Shown piece after piece: positions 56,301-64,000 of a DNA stretch of 64,000 nucleotides. Source of the stretch: Megaustenia siamemsis. Its lineage: Eukaryota > Mollusca > Gastropoda > Stylommatophora > Ariophantidae. A model generated the notes under the pieces. It did not search any database. It was given only the letters and a program-made list of their open reading frames with translations, and was not told the DNA's origin. Every line of letters starts with the position of its first letter. Position 1 is the first letter of the stretch. Location of the stretch: positions 32,209,615-32,273,614 of the forward strand of contig JAVIAB010000025.1 in assembly GCA_032433765.1 (NCBI GenBank). Reading direction: 5' to 3'. The position numbers and the translations under genes are program-made.

Positions 56301-56715
56301 GACAAACGCCAGTCACGCACTAGTCAGACGCCAGTCAGTCCTTAGTCAGACGCCAGACAGACACCAGACAAACGCCAGTCACGCACTAGTCAGACGCCAT
56401 CAGACGCCAGACCGACACTAGACAAACGCCAGTCACGCACTAGTCAGACGACAGTTAGACACCAGTCAGACACCAGTCAGACGCCAGACAAACGCCAGTC
56501 ACGCACTAGTTAGACGCCAGACAGACACCAGACAAACGCCAGTCACACACTAGTCAGACTCCAGTCAGATACCAGTCAGACACCAGTCAGACACTAGTCA
56601 GACACCAGTCAGACACCAGACAGACACCAGACAAACGCCACTCAGACACTAGTCAGACTCCAGTCAGACTCCAGTCAGACACCAGTCAGACACCAGACAT
56701 ACTCCAGACAGACGC
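50339..56715. repeat. 11-bp minisatellite, 6.4 kb, about 570 copies
   Basis: Basic unit CAGTCAGACAC / CGGTCAGACAC (AgeI-like ACCGGT in the second type). Larger motifs with ACCAGACAAACGCC or ACCAGAAAAACGCC recur. Two distinctive marks recur at the same distance: AGGTCATTCA at 52711 and 54515, and GGCTCCGG at 53245 and 55049, both 1,804 bp, so a ~1.8-kb block was duplicated. Arg/His/Thr/Gln-rich frames of up to 257 codons are artefacts. Confidence 0.97.
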
Positions 56716-56824
56716 AAGTCATAACAAACTGTTCCACATATTCAAATACGACCTCAAATTATTCTATTACTTAACAAAATAAAAAACGCGTTCAATATTT
56801 AGCACTGGGTACTAAAAAAACGGA

Positions 56825-56890
56825 GAACTGGACTACAAAGGACAAGAGGTAGGGATCGATTTCAACCGACGGCTTCCGGTTCACCCAGCC
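56825..56890 (+). mobile_element. SINE-1 head fragment
   Basis: GAACTGGACTACAAAGGACA, the worn B box GGGATCGATTTC and CGGTTCACCCAGCC only; both ends lost. Confidence 0.75.
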
Positions 56891-57384
56891 AGACCTATAA
56901 TTGAAAGTTAGCACTTTCAGTTATCTCTTTAATCCTTTTGCACTATTTGAGATGAGGTTTGTCATCAGCGTATCTGAGTTCTGCAATTATGTTGCCATTT
57001 ATTGTGAAAGGGTCGAACTTCACAAATTAGTCTTCGTTTCTCCTGATGTTCTCAGCGTAGATCGTAAACTATCACCGACAGAAATAATACCACGAGTGAA
57101 TGACTAAGAGTTTTAGAGATTAAGCATTTACCACGAGGAGGTGTCTCATCAACCAACATGGCGCCTGGTAATGATGATGTATACCACAATCATGTTTTGG
57201 ATATTAACAATTCAAAATAAACACTTGTTTACGTGATTGTATCTTTCGTGGTTGAATGTGTTACATACAGCACGGATGTAATCGGTTCAGCGACAAGACT
57301 TTATTTTTAATTTTAGTTTAGGAGCAACATCTGGGACATTTGTTAAGTTTGGATTAGTTATTAGGCCAGTATCGGTAATATCAA
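56891..57384. other. No gene recognised
   Basis: About 495 bp; one 68-codon plus frame without recognisable motifs and no repeat structure. Confidence 0.4.
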
Positions 57385-57807
57385 ATTAAATCTTGTGTAG
57401 AGTCAGTCTTAACATATGGATGTGAATCATGGTCAATAGGACAGCAGACATGAAAATCACTGGAGGCTATTGAAATGTTGTTTTACAGAAGAATGTTGAG
57501 AATACCATGGAGAGCTAAGAAGAGAAATGAAAACGTTCTGAAAAGGGCGAAAGCAAAAAGAGAGCTAATTTCCAAATTAGGAAGAAATATCATAATTTTG
57601 TCTTTGCAATGAAAAGGGAACAGCTGGAATATATTGTAACAGCTGGGAAAATTGAGGGACGAAGAGAGAATAGAGGAAGGCAACGAGAAAAGATACCAGA
57701 CAGTTTAAGACAATGGCTTGGCAGAATGTCAAAAGCAGAAATGATAAAAAAAAAATATCGAGATAAACAGTTGTGGAGAGACATGATCACTTAGCAGGCA
57801 TGGTTCT

Positions 57808-57860
<53 letters not shown>
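57385..57860 (+). mobile_element. LINE-A 3' end, copy 8
   Basis: Fragments VLTYGCESWSIGQQT, RMLRIPWRAKKRNENVLK, MKREQLEYIVTAGKIEGRR and LRQWLGRMSKAEMI, with single-base frameshifts. It ends in a long (GAT)n tail, about 25 units up to 57868. Confidence 0.85.
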
Positions 57861-57863
<3 letters not shown>

Positions 57864-58104
57864 GTGATGATAATAATAAAGATGATCGGTTATATATGGC
57901 CCGTTAGATGTATCCGCCACGCAAATCTAATCTCCCTGGCTGTGTAGAACGGTAAATCAAAATGCGTATGTTGCTGTTTATCGGAAGCAAGTTAGCAATT
58001 AATGAGTATGTTGGTATCTAAGTGTGTTTGTAGAATTAATCTTGCGTCTTGTTTTGTATTGTAAAGCATGGGCAGGCGTGTAGTTGCGTGCGAGTGTTTC
58101 TCAA

Positions 58105-58830
58105 ACATATGATTGTACATTATTTCATATGAAAGTATACTGACTATATGTGATTGTACATTGTTTCATATGAAAGTATACTGACTATATGTGATTGTAA
58201 GTAAAGTAAAGTACCCCCGTCACGCCAAGTGGCGTATAGGGAAATATGGTGTTAGTGACCCTATATTTTACAGACCTTCAGCACATGATTTTTGGGGTAA
58301 TGTGGTCAGTATTACGCCCGTGCTGCTTTACTTTCCCAGAAAAAATCCGGTACCCATTTAAGGCTGGGTGAACCCGGAGCCGTCGGTGGGGATCGAACCC
58401 TACCCCTTGTCCGTGGTAGTCCAGTTCACTAACCACTGAGCTATCGCGGCTCCCTATATGTGATTGTACATTATTTCATATGAAAGTATACTGACTATAT
58501 GTGATTGTACATTATTTCATATGAGAGTATACTGACTATATATGATTGTACATTATTTCATATGAGAGTATACTGACTATATGTGATTGTACATTATTTC
58601 ATATGAGAGTATACTGACTATATATGATTGTACATTATTTCATATGAGAGTATACTGACTATATATGATTGTACATTGTTTCATATGAGAGTATACTGAC
58701 TATATGTGATTGTACATTATTTCATATGAGAGTATACTGACTATATATGATTGTACATTATTTCATATGAGAGTATACTGACTATATGTGATTGTACATT
58801 ATTTAATATGAGAGTATACTGACTATATGT
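58105..58830. repeat. 41-bp minisatellite, about 11 copies, split by a SINE
   Basis: Unit GATTGTACATTATTTCATAT plus GAGAGTATACTGACTATATG and T. Clean periodicity on both sides of the SINE at 58200-58454. Confidence 0.95.
58200..58454 (-). mobile_element. SINE-1 copy, full length, inside the 41-bp array
   Basis: On the minus strand GGGAGCCGCGATAGCTCAG, B box GGGTTCGATCCC and CACTTGGCGTGACGGGGGTA then CTTTACTTTACTT. TATATGTGATTGTA lies on both sides, consistent with a 14-bp target-site duplication, although the array itself repeats that sequence. Confidence 0.9.
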
Positions 58831-58975
58831 GATTGTGTAGACGGGGACTGGGACATTATTAAAGTCAAGGATAAAGCAATGTGTTTTTAGATTGTTGCTG
58901 AGAGACCAGAGGAGAATGGTTAGAAATAGATCATGTGTCAATGAGTGTATGAATTACTATAGATATACGGCAGAC

Positions 58976-59320
58976 GCTACGTCACCAGACAGACACTACG
59001 TCACCAGACAGACTACGTCACCAAACAGACTCTACGTCACCAGACAGACGCTACGTCACCAGACAGACTCTACGTCACCAGACAGACTACGTCACCAGAC
59101 AGACTCTACGTCACCAGACAGACGCTACGTCACCAGACAGACTCTACGTCACCAGACAGACTACGTCACCAGACAGACTCTACGTCACCAGACAGACGCT
59201 ACGTCACCAGACAGACGCTACGTCACCAGACTGACTACGTCACCAGACAGACTACGTCACCAGACAGACTCTATGTCACCAGACAGACGCTACGTTACCA
59301 GACAGACACTACGTCACCAA
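58976..59320. repeat. 19-bp and shorter tandem repeat
   Basis: Units CTACGTCACCAGACAGACG, CTACGTCACCAGACAGACT or ACTACGTCACCAGACAG, about 19 copies. Each has TACGTCA, which resembles a cAMP-response-element core; I do not claim regulatory function. Confidence 0.9.
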
Positions 59321-59324
59321 AAAG

Positions 59325-60040
59325 CGCGCGAAAATGCTATATTGAAACCAGTGACTGTGAGGAACACGACACTTGGCGCAGAGAACCAGAGAGAGCCGGG
59401 TCGGGTAACGCCGAGAGGGCGTTCGTCAGCGAACCCAGAAGGGCCGAGTGCCCAAGGAACCTCAGATGGAGCAAACGGCTCCCACATCTGAGGGATATAT
59501 CTACTAGAGATGGCAAAGGCTAAGTCAACCAGAGACAAGAAACGCTCTCTCGCAAAGAAGCGGAACGCTTCGAGACTGAGACTCTCACTTAGTAAAGTTG
59601 AGAGACATATCTGCTGGAATGGCAAAAGGAAGCTAAGTCGATCAGAGACTAGAGCTTAGAGAGGCAATGGATATAAGATGAGTCGTGTAGCAAACCGGAA
59701 TGGCGATAGCTAAGTCGACCAGAAAGAAAGAAACGCTGGGAGAGAGAACGCACACTGACACGAAGAGAAAGACATAACTCACGACCTAGAGTAGGAATAT
59801 TCACGTGAACAGCCCCACCGATCACAGGACTACATTTCAGATTCCCAGATGTGAACTATTATATACATAGGTACATTTATGATTAGCGTAGGCCTAGACT
59901 CGCTAGGAGTGTGAGATGTGAACTATTTTGATTTTGTGTACATATGTACATTTGTTATTAGTGATTATGTGGCTGTTTAGACCGCCAAGTAGTTGTGACT
60001 TGTGTATTCCAGTTGGACTTTTTAATAAACCCAAGATAGT
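59325..60040. other. No gene recognised
   Basis: About 715 bp. Contains GGGCGTTCGTCAGCGAACCC, a short palindrome-like stretch, and repeated phrases (TAAGTCAACCAGAGACAAGA, TAAGTCGATCAGAGAC, TAAGTCGACCAGAAAG at about 59521, 59634 and 59709). AATAAACCC at about 60022 lies next to the LINE-E tail. Possibly an old retroelement end; not provable here. Confidence 0.4.
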
Positions 60041-60632
60041 GTATTGAGTTATTGAGTTACTGAGTTATTGAGTTACTGAGTTATTGAGTTATTGAGTTAT
60101 TGAGTTATTGAGTTATTGAGTTACTGAATTACTGAGTTACTGAGTTATTGAGTTATTGAGTTATTGAGTTACTGAGTTACTGAGTTATTGAGTTTTTGAG
60201 TTATTGAGTTATTGAGTTACTGAGTTACTGAGTTATTGAGTTATTAAGCTATTGTGCTATTGAGTTATTGAGGTACTGAGTTATTGAGTTATTGCGTTAC
60301 TGAGGTATTGAGTTATTGAGTTACTGAGCTACTGAGTTACTGAATTATTGAGTTACTGAGTATTTGAGTTACTGAGTTATTGAGTTATTGATTTACTGAG
60401 TTATTGAGTTACTGAGTTATTGAGTTATTGAGTTACCGAGTTACTGAATTACTGAGTTACTGAGTTATTGAGTTATTAGGTTATTGAGTTATTGAATTAC
60501 TGAGTTATTGAGTTATTGAGTTATTGAATTACTGAGTTATTGAATTACTGAGTTATTGAGTTATTGAGTTTTTGAGTTACTGAGTTATTGAGATATTGTG
60601 TGTATTGATTTATTGAGTTACTGAGTTTTTTG
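60041..60632. repeat. 8-bp tail array of LINE-E, about 74 copies
   Basis: Reverse complement of the LINE-E tail: units GAGTTATT and GAGTTACT. It adjoins the stop of the minus-strand LINE-E frame, whose last codons end in CTCAGTAACTCAATAAATCA on the minus strand. Confidence 0.95.
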
Positions 60633-61345
60633 CGGGTCATCATCATTGCACTCCGAACATGTCCATAGGTGCTCAGATCCCCTCCTCAGCAATTGCCTCA
60701 GTGTCCAGCGACTGACGACTCCAGTTCTATGTTGGTTGATAAGTCTTCTTACACGGCCACTAAGTTTCTCATTTCTGGCGGTGCCCACCTTAACTCCCAT
60801 TTCCATCATCTGAAGAAGTGACGTGGATCTGTGTTTGTCGAAGTCCTGTGCTCTTCCCACATCTCGGAGGGCATTGATGATGTCCGCCCGATCCATTGGT
60901 TGCCTGTCCTCAACGACAGCGCAGCTAGCCAACCTGTCCGCTCTTTCATTTCCCCGTACTCCCGCATGTCCAGGGACAAAGACAAAGGTGACCTTACGTA
61001 TATTGGATTTCTGCAGTGACTCAACCCATTGCATGCGTACAGAGCCTGCCTCCACTTTTTTTATCATGCTCATCGAATCACTCAGTATACATGCGTGGGT
61101 GTAGTCTTGTGACTCTAACCATTTGAATGCCTTGGTCACTGCCATCACCTTCACTGTCATGCCACTCGTGGTCATGGCGTATGCACCACTGTCTTCCTTG
61201 ACTATTCTGCCTGCCGAGCGTGCTGTAAATTCCCATGCACTTCTTTGGCGTCGTCTTACAGATCCGTCCGCATAGATGACATCATCTTTCTCATCGGTGT
61301 TATCGCAGATGAGACTGTTGACCTCAGCATTAACCACGACCGGGT
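60618..61345 (-). pseudogene. LINE-E RNase H and C-terminal tail, open frame
   Basis: Open from at least 61337 to 60618. RNase H (RNA strand removal in LINE replication): VIYADGSVRRRQRSAW (first Asp), VMAVTKAFKWLESQ (Glu/Lys region), CILSDSMSMIKKVEAG (Asp), KVTFVFVPGHAGVRGNERAD (His and last Asp). All key residues are present. The tail continues NALRDVGRAQDFDKH, RVRRLINQHRTGVVSRWTL and SEHLWTCSECNDDDP. There is no RT before it: the copy is 5'-truncated at about 61346. GTGTATT at both ends (60032 and about 61359) could be a target duplication. Confidence 0.9.
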
Positions 61346-61589
61346 TCTTTAGTTTGTGTATTATTACATCTTACTTATATGTTAACTTTATATATACCTT
61401 GTAGACAAGATGTTCACATAAAGAAGTGATCACGAGGGCAATAGTGCATAACAATAATAAGAACAACACTACATGAAACACAACGCGAAGTAATTCATTA
61501 AGGCCACTATCAAGAGCGAAGCAATTCATCAAAACCACTGAACGATCACGAAACTAAAAGACGTAAAGGTAATAATAAATCAAATCAAG

Positions 61590-61740
61590 TAATCAAGTAA
61601 AAAGATGGATCAATGGAATATTAGAAGCACTAGGAAACATAACAGCAGCAGAGGCGAACAGAAGAGCAAAAGACCGCAAATTATATCTCCACTCGACGCT
61701 GAAAGGCAAATGAAGAGGGAATGAAGAAGAAGGAGAAGTA
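61590..61740 (+). mobile_element. LINE-G 3' end, copy 3
   Basis: Reads KKMDQWNIRSTRKHNSSRG in a broken frame, with nucleotides AACATAACAGCAGCAGAGGC, GCAAATTATATCTCCACTCG and CTGAAAGGCAAATGAAGA matching copy 2 reversed. Confidence 0.75.
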
Positions 61741-61949
61741 ATCAAGTTATCGTCATAAGCTTAGCCACCGGCATCGTCAACAATAATCTTTCTTTTGTTT
61801 TGGTAGAAATTGGTAGTGAACTGTCGTTGAATTCCACATCATTTCATATGTCAGTATATTAAAGTGCATGTGAGTTTACATAAATTCGGGTGAGTGTAAG
61901 CTTTGTATGTGACTGTCTTTGAGTGTATCTGAATATACGTGAATTCGTG

Positions 61950-62950
61950 TGTGTAGTGAGTGTGCCTGACTGTGCGTGATTGTCCGAGTGAGTGTAGTGA
62001 TTGTATGTGTGCGTGATTGTCCGTGTGAGTGTAGTGATTGTATCTGAGTGCATGATTGTCCATGTGAGTGTAGTGATTGTATCTGAGTGCATGATTGTCC
62101 ATGTGAGTGTAGTGATTGTATCTGAGTGCATGATTGTCCATGTGAGTGTAGTGATTGTATCTGAGTGTGTGATTGTCTGTGTGAGTGCAGTGATTGTATC
62201 TGAGTGTGTGATTGTCTGTGTGAGTGCAGTGATTGTATCTGAGTGTGTGATTGTCTGTGTGAGTGCAGTGATTGTATCTGAGTGTGTGATTGTCTGTGTG
62301 AGTGCAGTGATTGTATCTGAGTGTGTGACTGCCTGTGTGAGTGCAGTGATTGTATCTGAGTGTGTGATTGTCTGTGTGAGTGCCGTGATTGTATCTGAGT
62401 GTGTGATTGTCTGTGTGAGTGCAGTGATTGTATCTGAGTGTGTGATTGTCTGTGTGAGTGCAGTGATTGTATCTGAGTGTGTGATTGTCTGTGTGAGTGC
62501 TGTGATTGTATCTGAGTGTGTGATTGTCTGTTTGAGTGCAGTGATTGTATCTGAGTGTGTGACTGCCTGTGTGAGTGCAGTGATTGTATCTGAGTGTGTG
62601 ATTGTCTGTGTGAGTGCAGTGATTGTATCTGAGTGTGTGATTGTCCGTGTGAGTGCAGTGATTGTATCTGAGTGCATGATTGTCCATGTGAGTGCCGTGA
62701 TTGTATCTGAGTGCGTGATTGTCCGTGCGTGCAATGATTGTATCTGACTGTGCGTGATTGTCCGAGTGAGTGTATGATTGTATCTGAGTGCGTGATTGTA
62801 TATGTGAGTGCAGTGACTGTATATGACTGTGCGTGATTGATTGTCTGTGTGATTGTAGTGACTGTATCTAAGTGCGTGATTGTTCGTGTCAGTGCAGTGA
62901 CTGTATCTGATTGCGTGATCGTCCGTGTGAATACATGAGATCACGCCAGC
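61950..62950. repeat. 39-bp minisatellite, about 20 copies plus degenerate flank
   Basis: Unit GATTGTATCTGAGTGTGTGA plus TTGTCTGTGTGAGTGCAGT. 39 is a multiple of 3, so frames stay open on both strands (248 codons on plus, 390 on minus); they are artefacts. After 62750 the units become irregular. Confidence 0.95.
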
Positions 62951-63019
62951 GTCTGCGACTGTGAGTGAATGAGTGAATGGGAACGTATGTGATTGTATGT
63001 CTGTGTGTATGAACCTCCG

Positions 63020-63279
63020 CCATGAGTACATAAAGAAACAGTGGATTAAATTGGAAACAGATAAAATGGGTTGGTCACGTGATAAGACAGGAATATCAAA
63101 CCCTAACGATAGGAGCCTTTATAAAAACGTTATGAGAACACCACATTCAAGGGCCGACAATGAAAACGATAAATTTAAGGGATATTAGAAACATTAGGAT
63201 AGCACAACAGTAAGAGAGTCAGAAGATTGTGGAAGGACATGATCGCCTACGCCAATCGGTATCATACATGATGATGATG
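63020..63279 (+). mobile_element. Composite LINE-G and LINE-A-like fragments
   Basis: First part IKKQWIKLETDKMGWSRDKT resembles the IKKQ..KWFGHV block of LINE-G. The second, KDMIAYANRYHT before GATGATGATGATG, is a LINE-A-like terminus with tail. Confidence 0.55.
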
Positions 63280-63540
63280 ATGTTGAGAAACACTGAGAAA
63301 ATATAACAGTAGGAGAGGTCGACAGAGGAGCAAAAGATGGATTTAAGGAATGTTAGAAACACTGAGAAAATATAAGAACAGGAGAGGCCAACAGAAGAGC
63401 AAAAGATGGATTCAAGGAATGTTAGAAATACTGAGAAAATATAACAACAGGAGAGGCCAACAGAAGAGCAAAAGATTGCAAATTATATTTCACCACAACA
63501 CTTAAAGGTAAATGAAGAAGGGTAGAAGAAGAAGAACAAC
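63280..63540 (+). mobile_element. LINE-G 3' end, copy 4, with 69-bp triplication
   Basis: Three units with ACTGAGAAAATATAA at 63291, 63360 and 63429 (period 69 bp = 23 codons), each covering RWIQGMLETLRKYNNRR and QQKSK. It then ends GCAAATTATATTTCACCACA and CTTAAAGGTAAATGAAGA as in other LINE-G copies. The third unit continues into the normal 3' end. Confidence 0.85.
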
Positions 63541-63544
63541 AACA

Positions 63545-63800
63545 AATAAGAAGGAATCAAGCAAGAGGAAAGAATGAGGACGGAAGAGGAAGGAAGAAAG
63601 TGGGAGGAAAAAGTAAGGAGTAAAAAGAGAAAGGAAGACAGAGGAAAGAATGAGGAAAAGAGGAGGGAGAAAGGAAGGAAGAAAGAGGAAAGAATGAGGA
63701 AAAGAGGAGGGAGAAAGGAAGGAAGAAAGAGGAAAGAATGAGGAAGGAAGGAGGAAGAAAGGAGGAATGAAGAAAGAAGACGAAAGAAGAAAGTAAAAAT
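63545..63800. repeat. Purine-rich (GGAAG/AGGAAGA) tract
   Basis: AGGAAGAAAGAGGAAAGAA and GGGAGAAAGGAAGGAAGA recur; a segment of about 60 bp with GAGGAAAAGAGGAGGGAG is duplicated at 63652 and 63700. Strand asymmetry is extreme (almost no pyrimidines on plus). Confidence 0.9.
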
Positions 63801-63861
63801 TTTAAAAAGTGTATGAATTCTAGCAGCTGGGTCTTCGTCTGAGGTTTGAGACTTCCAGTGC

Positions 63862-64000
63862 TTCTTCATGTGTCTCTTCATGTGTCATTCATGTGTCTCT
63901 TCATGTGTCATTCATGTGTCTCTTCATGTGTCATTCATGTGTCTCTTCATGTGTCATTCATGTGTCTCTTCATGTGTCATTCATGTGTCTCTTCATGTGT
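63862..64000. repeat. 23-bp tandem repeat, runs off the window end
   Basis: Unit TCTTCATGTGTCATTCATGT plus GTC, about 6 copies to the last base; the array continues beyond the window. Confidence 0.9.

Noticed and set aside
50339..56715. CRISPR-like array of short repeats
   Set aside because: The units are contiguous 11-mers with no unique spacers of fixed length and no cas-like genes; the context is eukaryotic.
58976..59320. Clustered TACGTCA sites as a CRE-type enhancer
   Set aside because: The motif is part of a tandem unit; there is no nearby gene or other regulatory evidence.
61859..63031. 390-codon Thr/His-rich minus frame
   Set aside because: 39-bp array read in frame; the opposite strand is open as well.
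1..64000. Endogenous viral or LTR retrovirus-like genes
   Set aside because: I found no integrase, protease or envelope motifs and no pair of long direct repeats outside tandem arrays.

Overview
This window looks like non-genic, repeat-dominated DNA from an invertebrate nuclear genome, most likely a mollusc, possibly a gastropod. The case for this is indirect. There are many decayed non-LTR retrotransposon (LINE) ends, tRNA-headed SINEs, a Tc1/mariner-related (IS630-like) DNA transposon family, and an extreme density of minisatellites. I see no bacterial operons, ribosome binding sites or rRNA genes, and no convincing host protein-coding gene or exon. Nearly every long open frame is either a tandem repeat read in frame or a broken transposon protein. 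The taxon call is inference from memory of similar repeats.

Layout. 1-7.0 kb: a LINE scrap, two SINEs, then minisatellites with 34-, 28- and 53-bp units. 7.8-16.3 kb: a graveyard of nested LINEs, in which several insertions can be ordered by their target-site duplications. 16.3-17.8 kb: a 15-bp array and a LINE end with an 8-bp repeat tail. 18.14-23.57 kb: a DNA transposon with 109-bp terminal inverted repeats. Its transposase has lost its middle and carries about 100 tandem copies of a short piece of its own C-terminal coding sequence. 23.8-25.8 kb: a 24-bp array split by a LINE piece. 26-35.2 kb: more LINE ends, one containing a 25-bp minisatellite grown from its own coding sequence, plus SINEs. 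35.3-38.3 kb: CTGT/CCTGT and 25-bp arrays. 38.5-41.2 kb: LINE ends and a 1-kb deletion derivative of the 18-kb transposon. 41.3-46.7 kb: arrays of 16, 4, 60 and 48 bp with LINE pieces. 46.9-47.7 kb: LINE ends. 48.2-56.7 kb: arrays of 30, 34 and 11 bp, the last 6.4 kb long. 57.4-64 kb: LINE ends, a SINE inside a 41-bp array, a long RNase H reading frame with an 8-bp repeat tail, and further arrays up to the window edge.

Family names used here are my own labels. LINE-A and LINE-B have RTE/BovB-like reverse transcriptase motifs and (GAT)n tails. LINE-C has an RTE-like reverse transcriptase and a GAAAAGAAGA-type end. LINE-D and LINE-G are C-terminal tails only. LINE-E and LINE-F carry RNase H. 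LINE-H ends in a C2H2 zinc finger. SINE-1, SINE-2 and SINE-3 have tRNA-like heads. The AACC-tail repeat is a ~330-bp interspersed repeat.

The main theme is that transposon coding sequence repeatedly seeds tandem arrays. It is visible at different scales: a transposase C-terminus (~100 copies), a LINE-A reading frame (~16 copies), LINE-B, LINE-C and LINE-G 3' ends (2-3 copies each), and a decayed LINE-B-like copy (2.4 copies). Tails of LINE-E and of the AACC-tail repeat have also expanded into arrays. By rough addition of intervals, tandem repeats fill about 30 kb, close to half the window.
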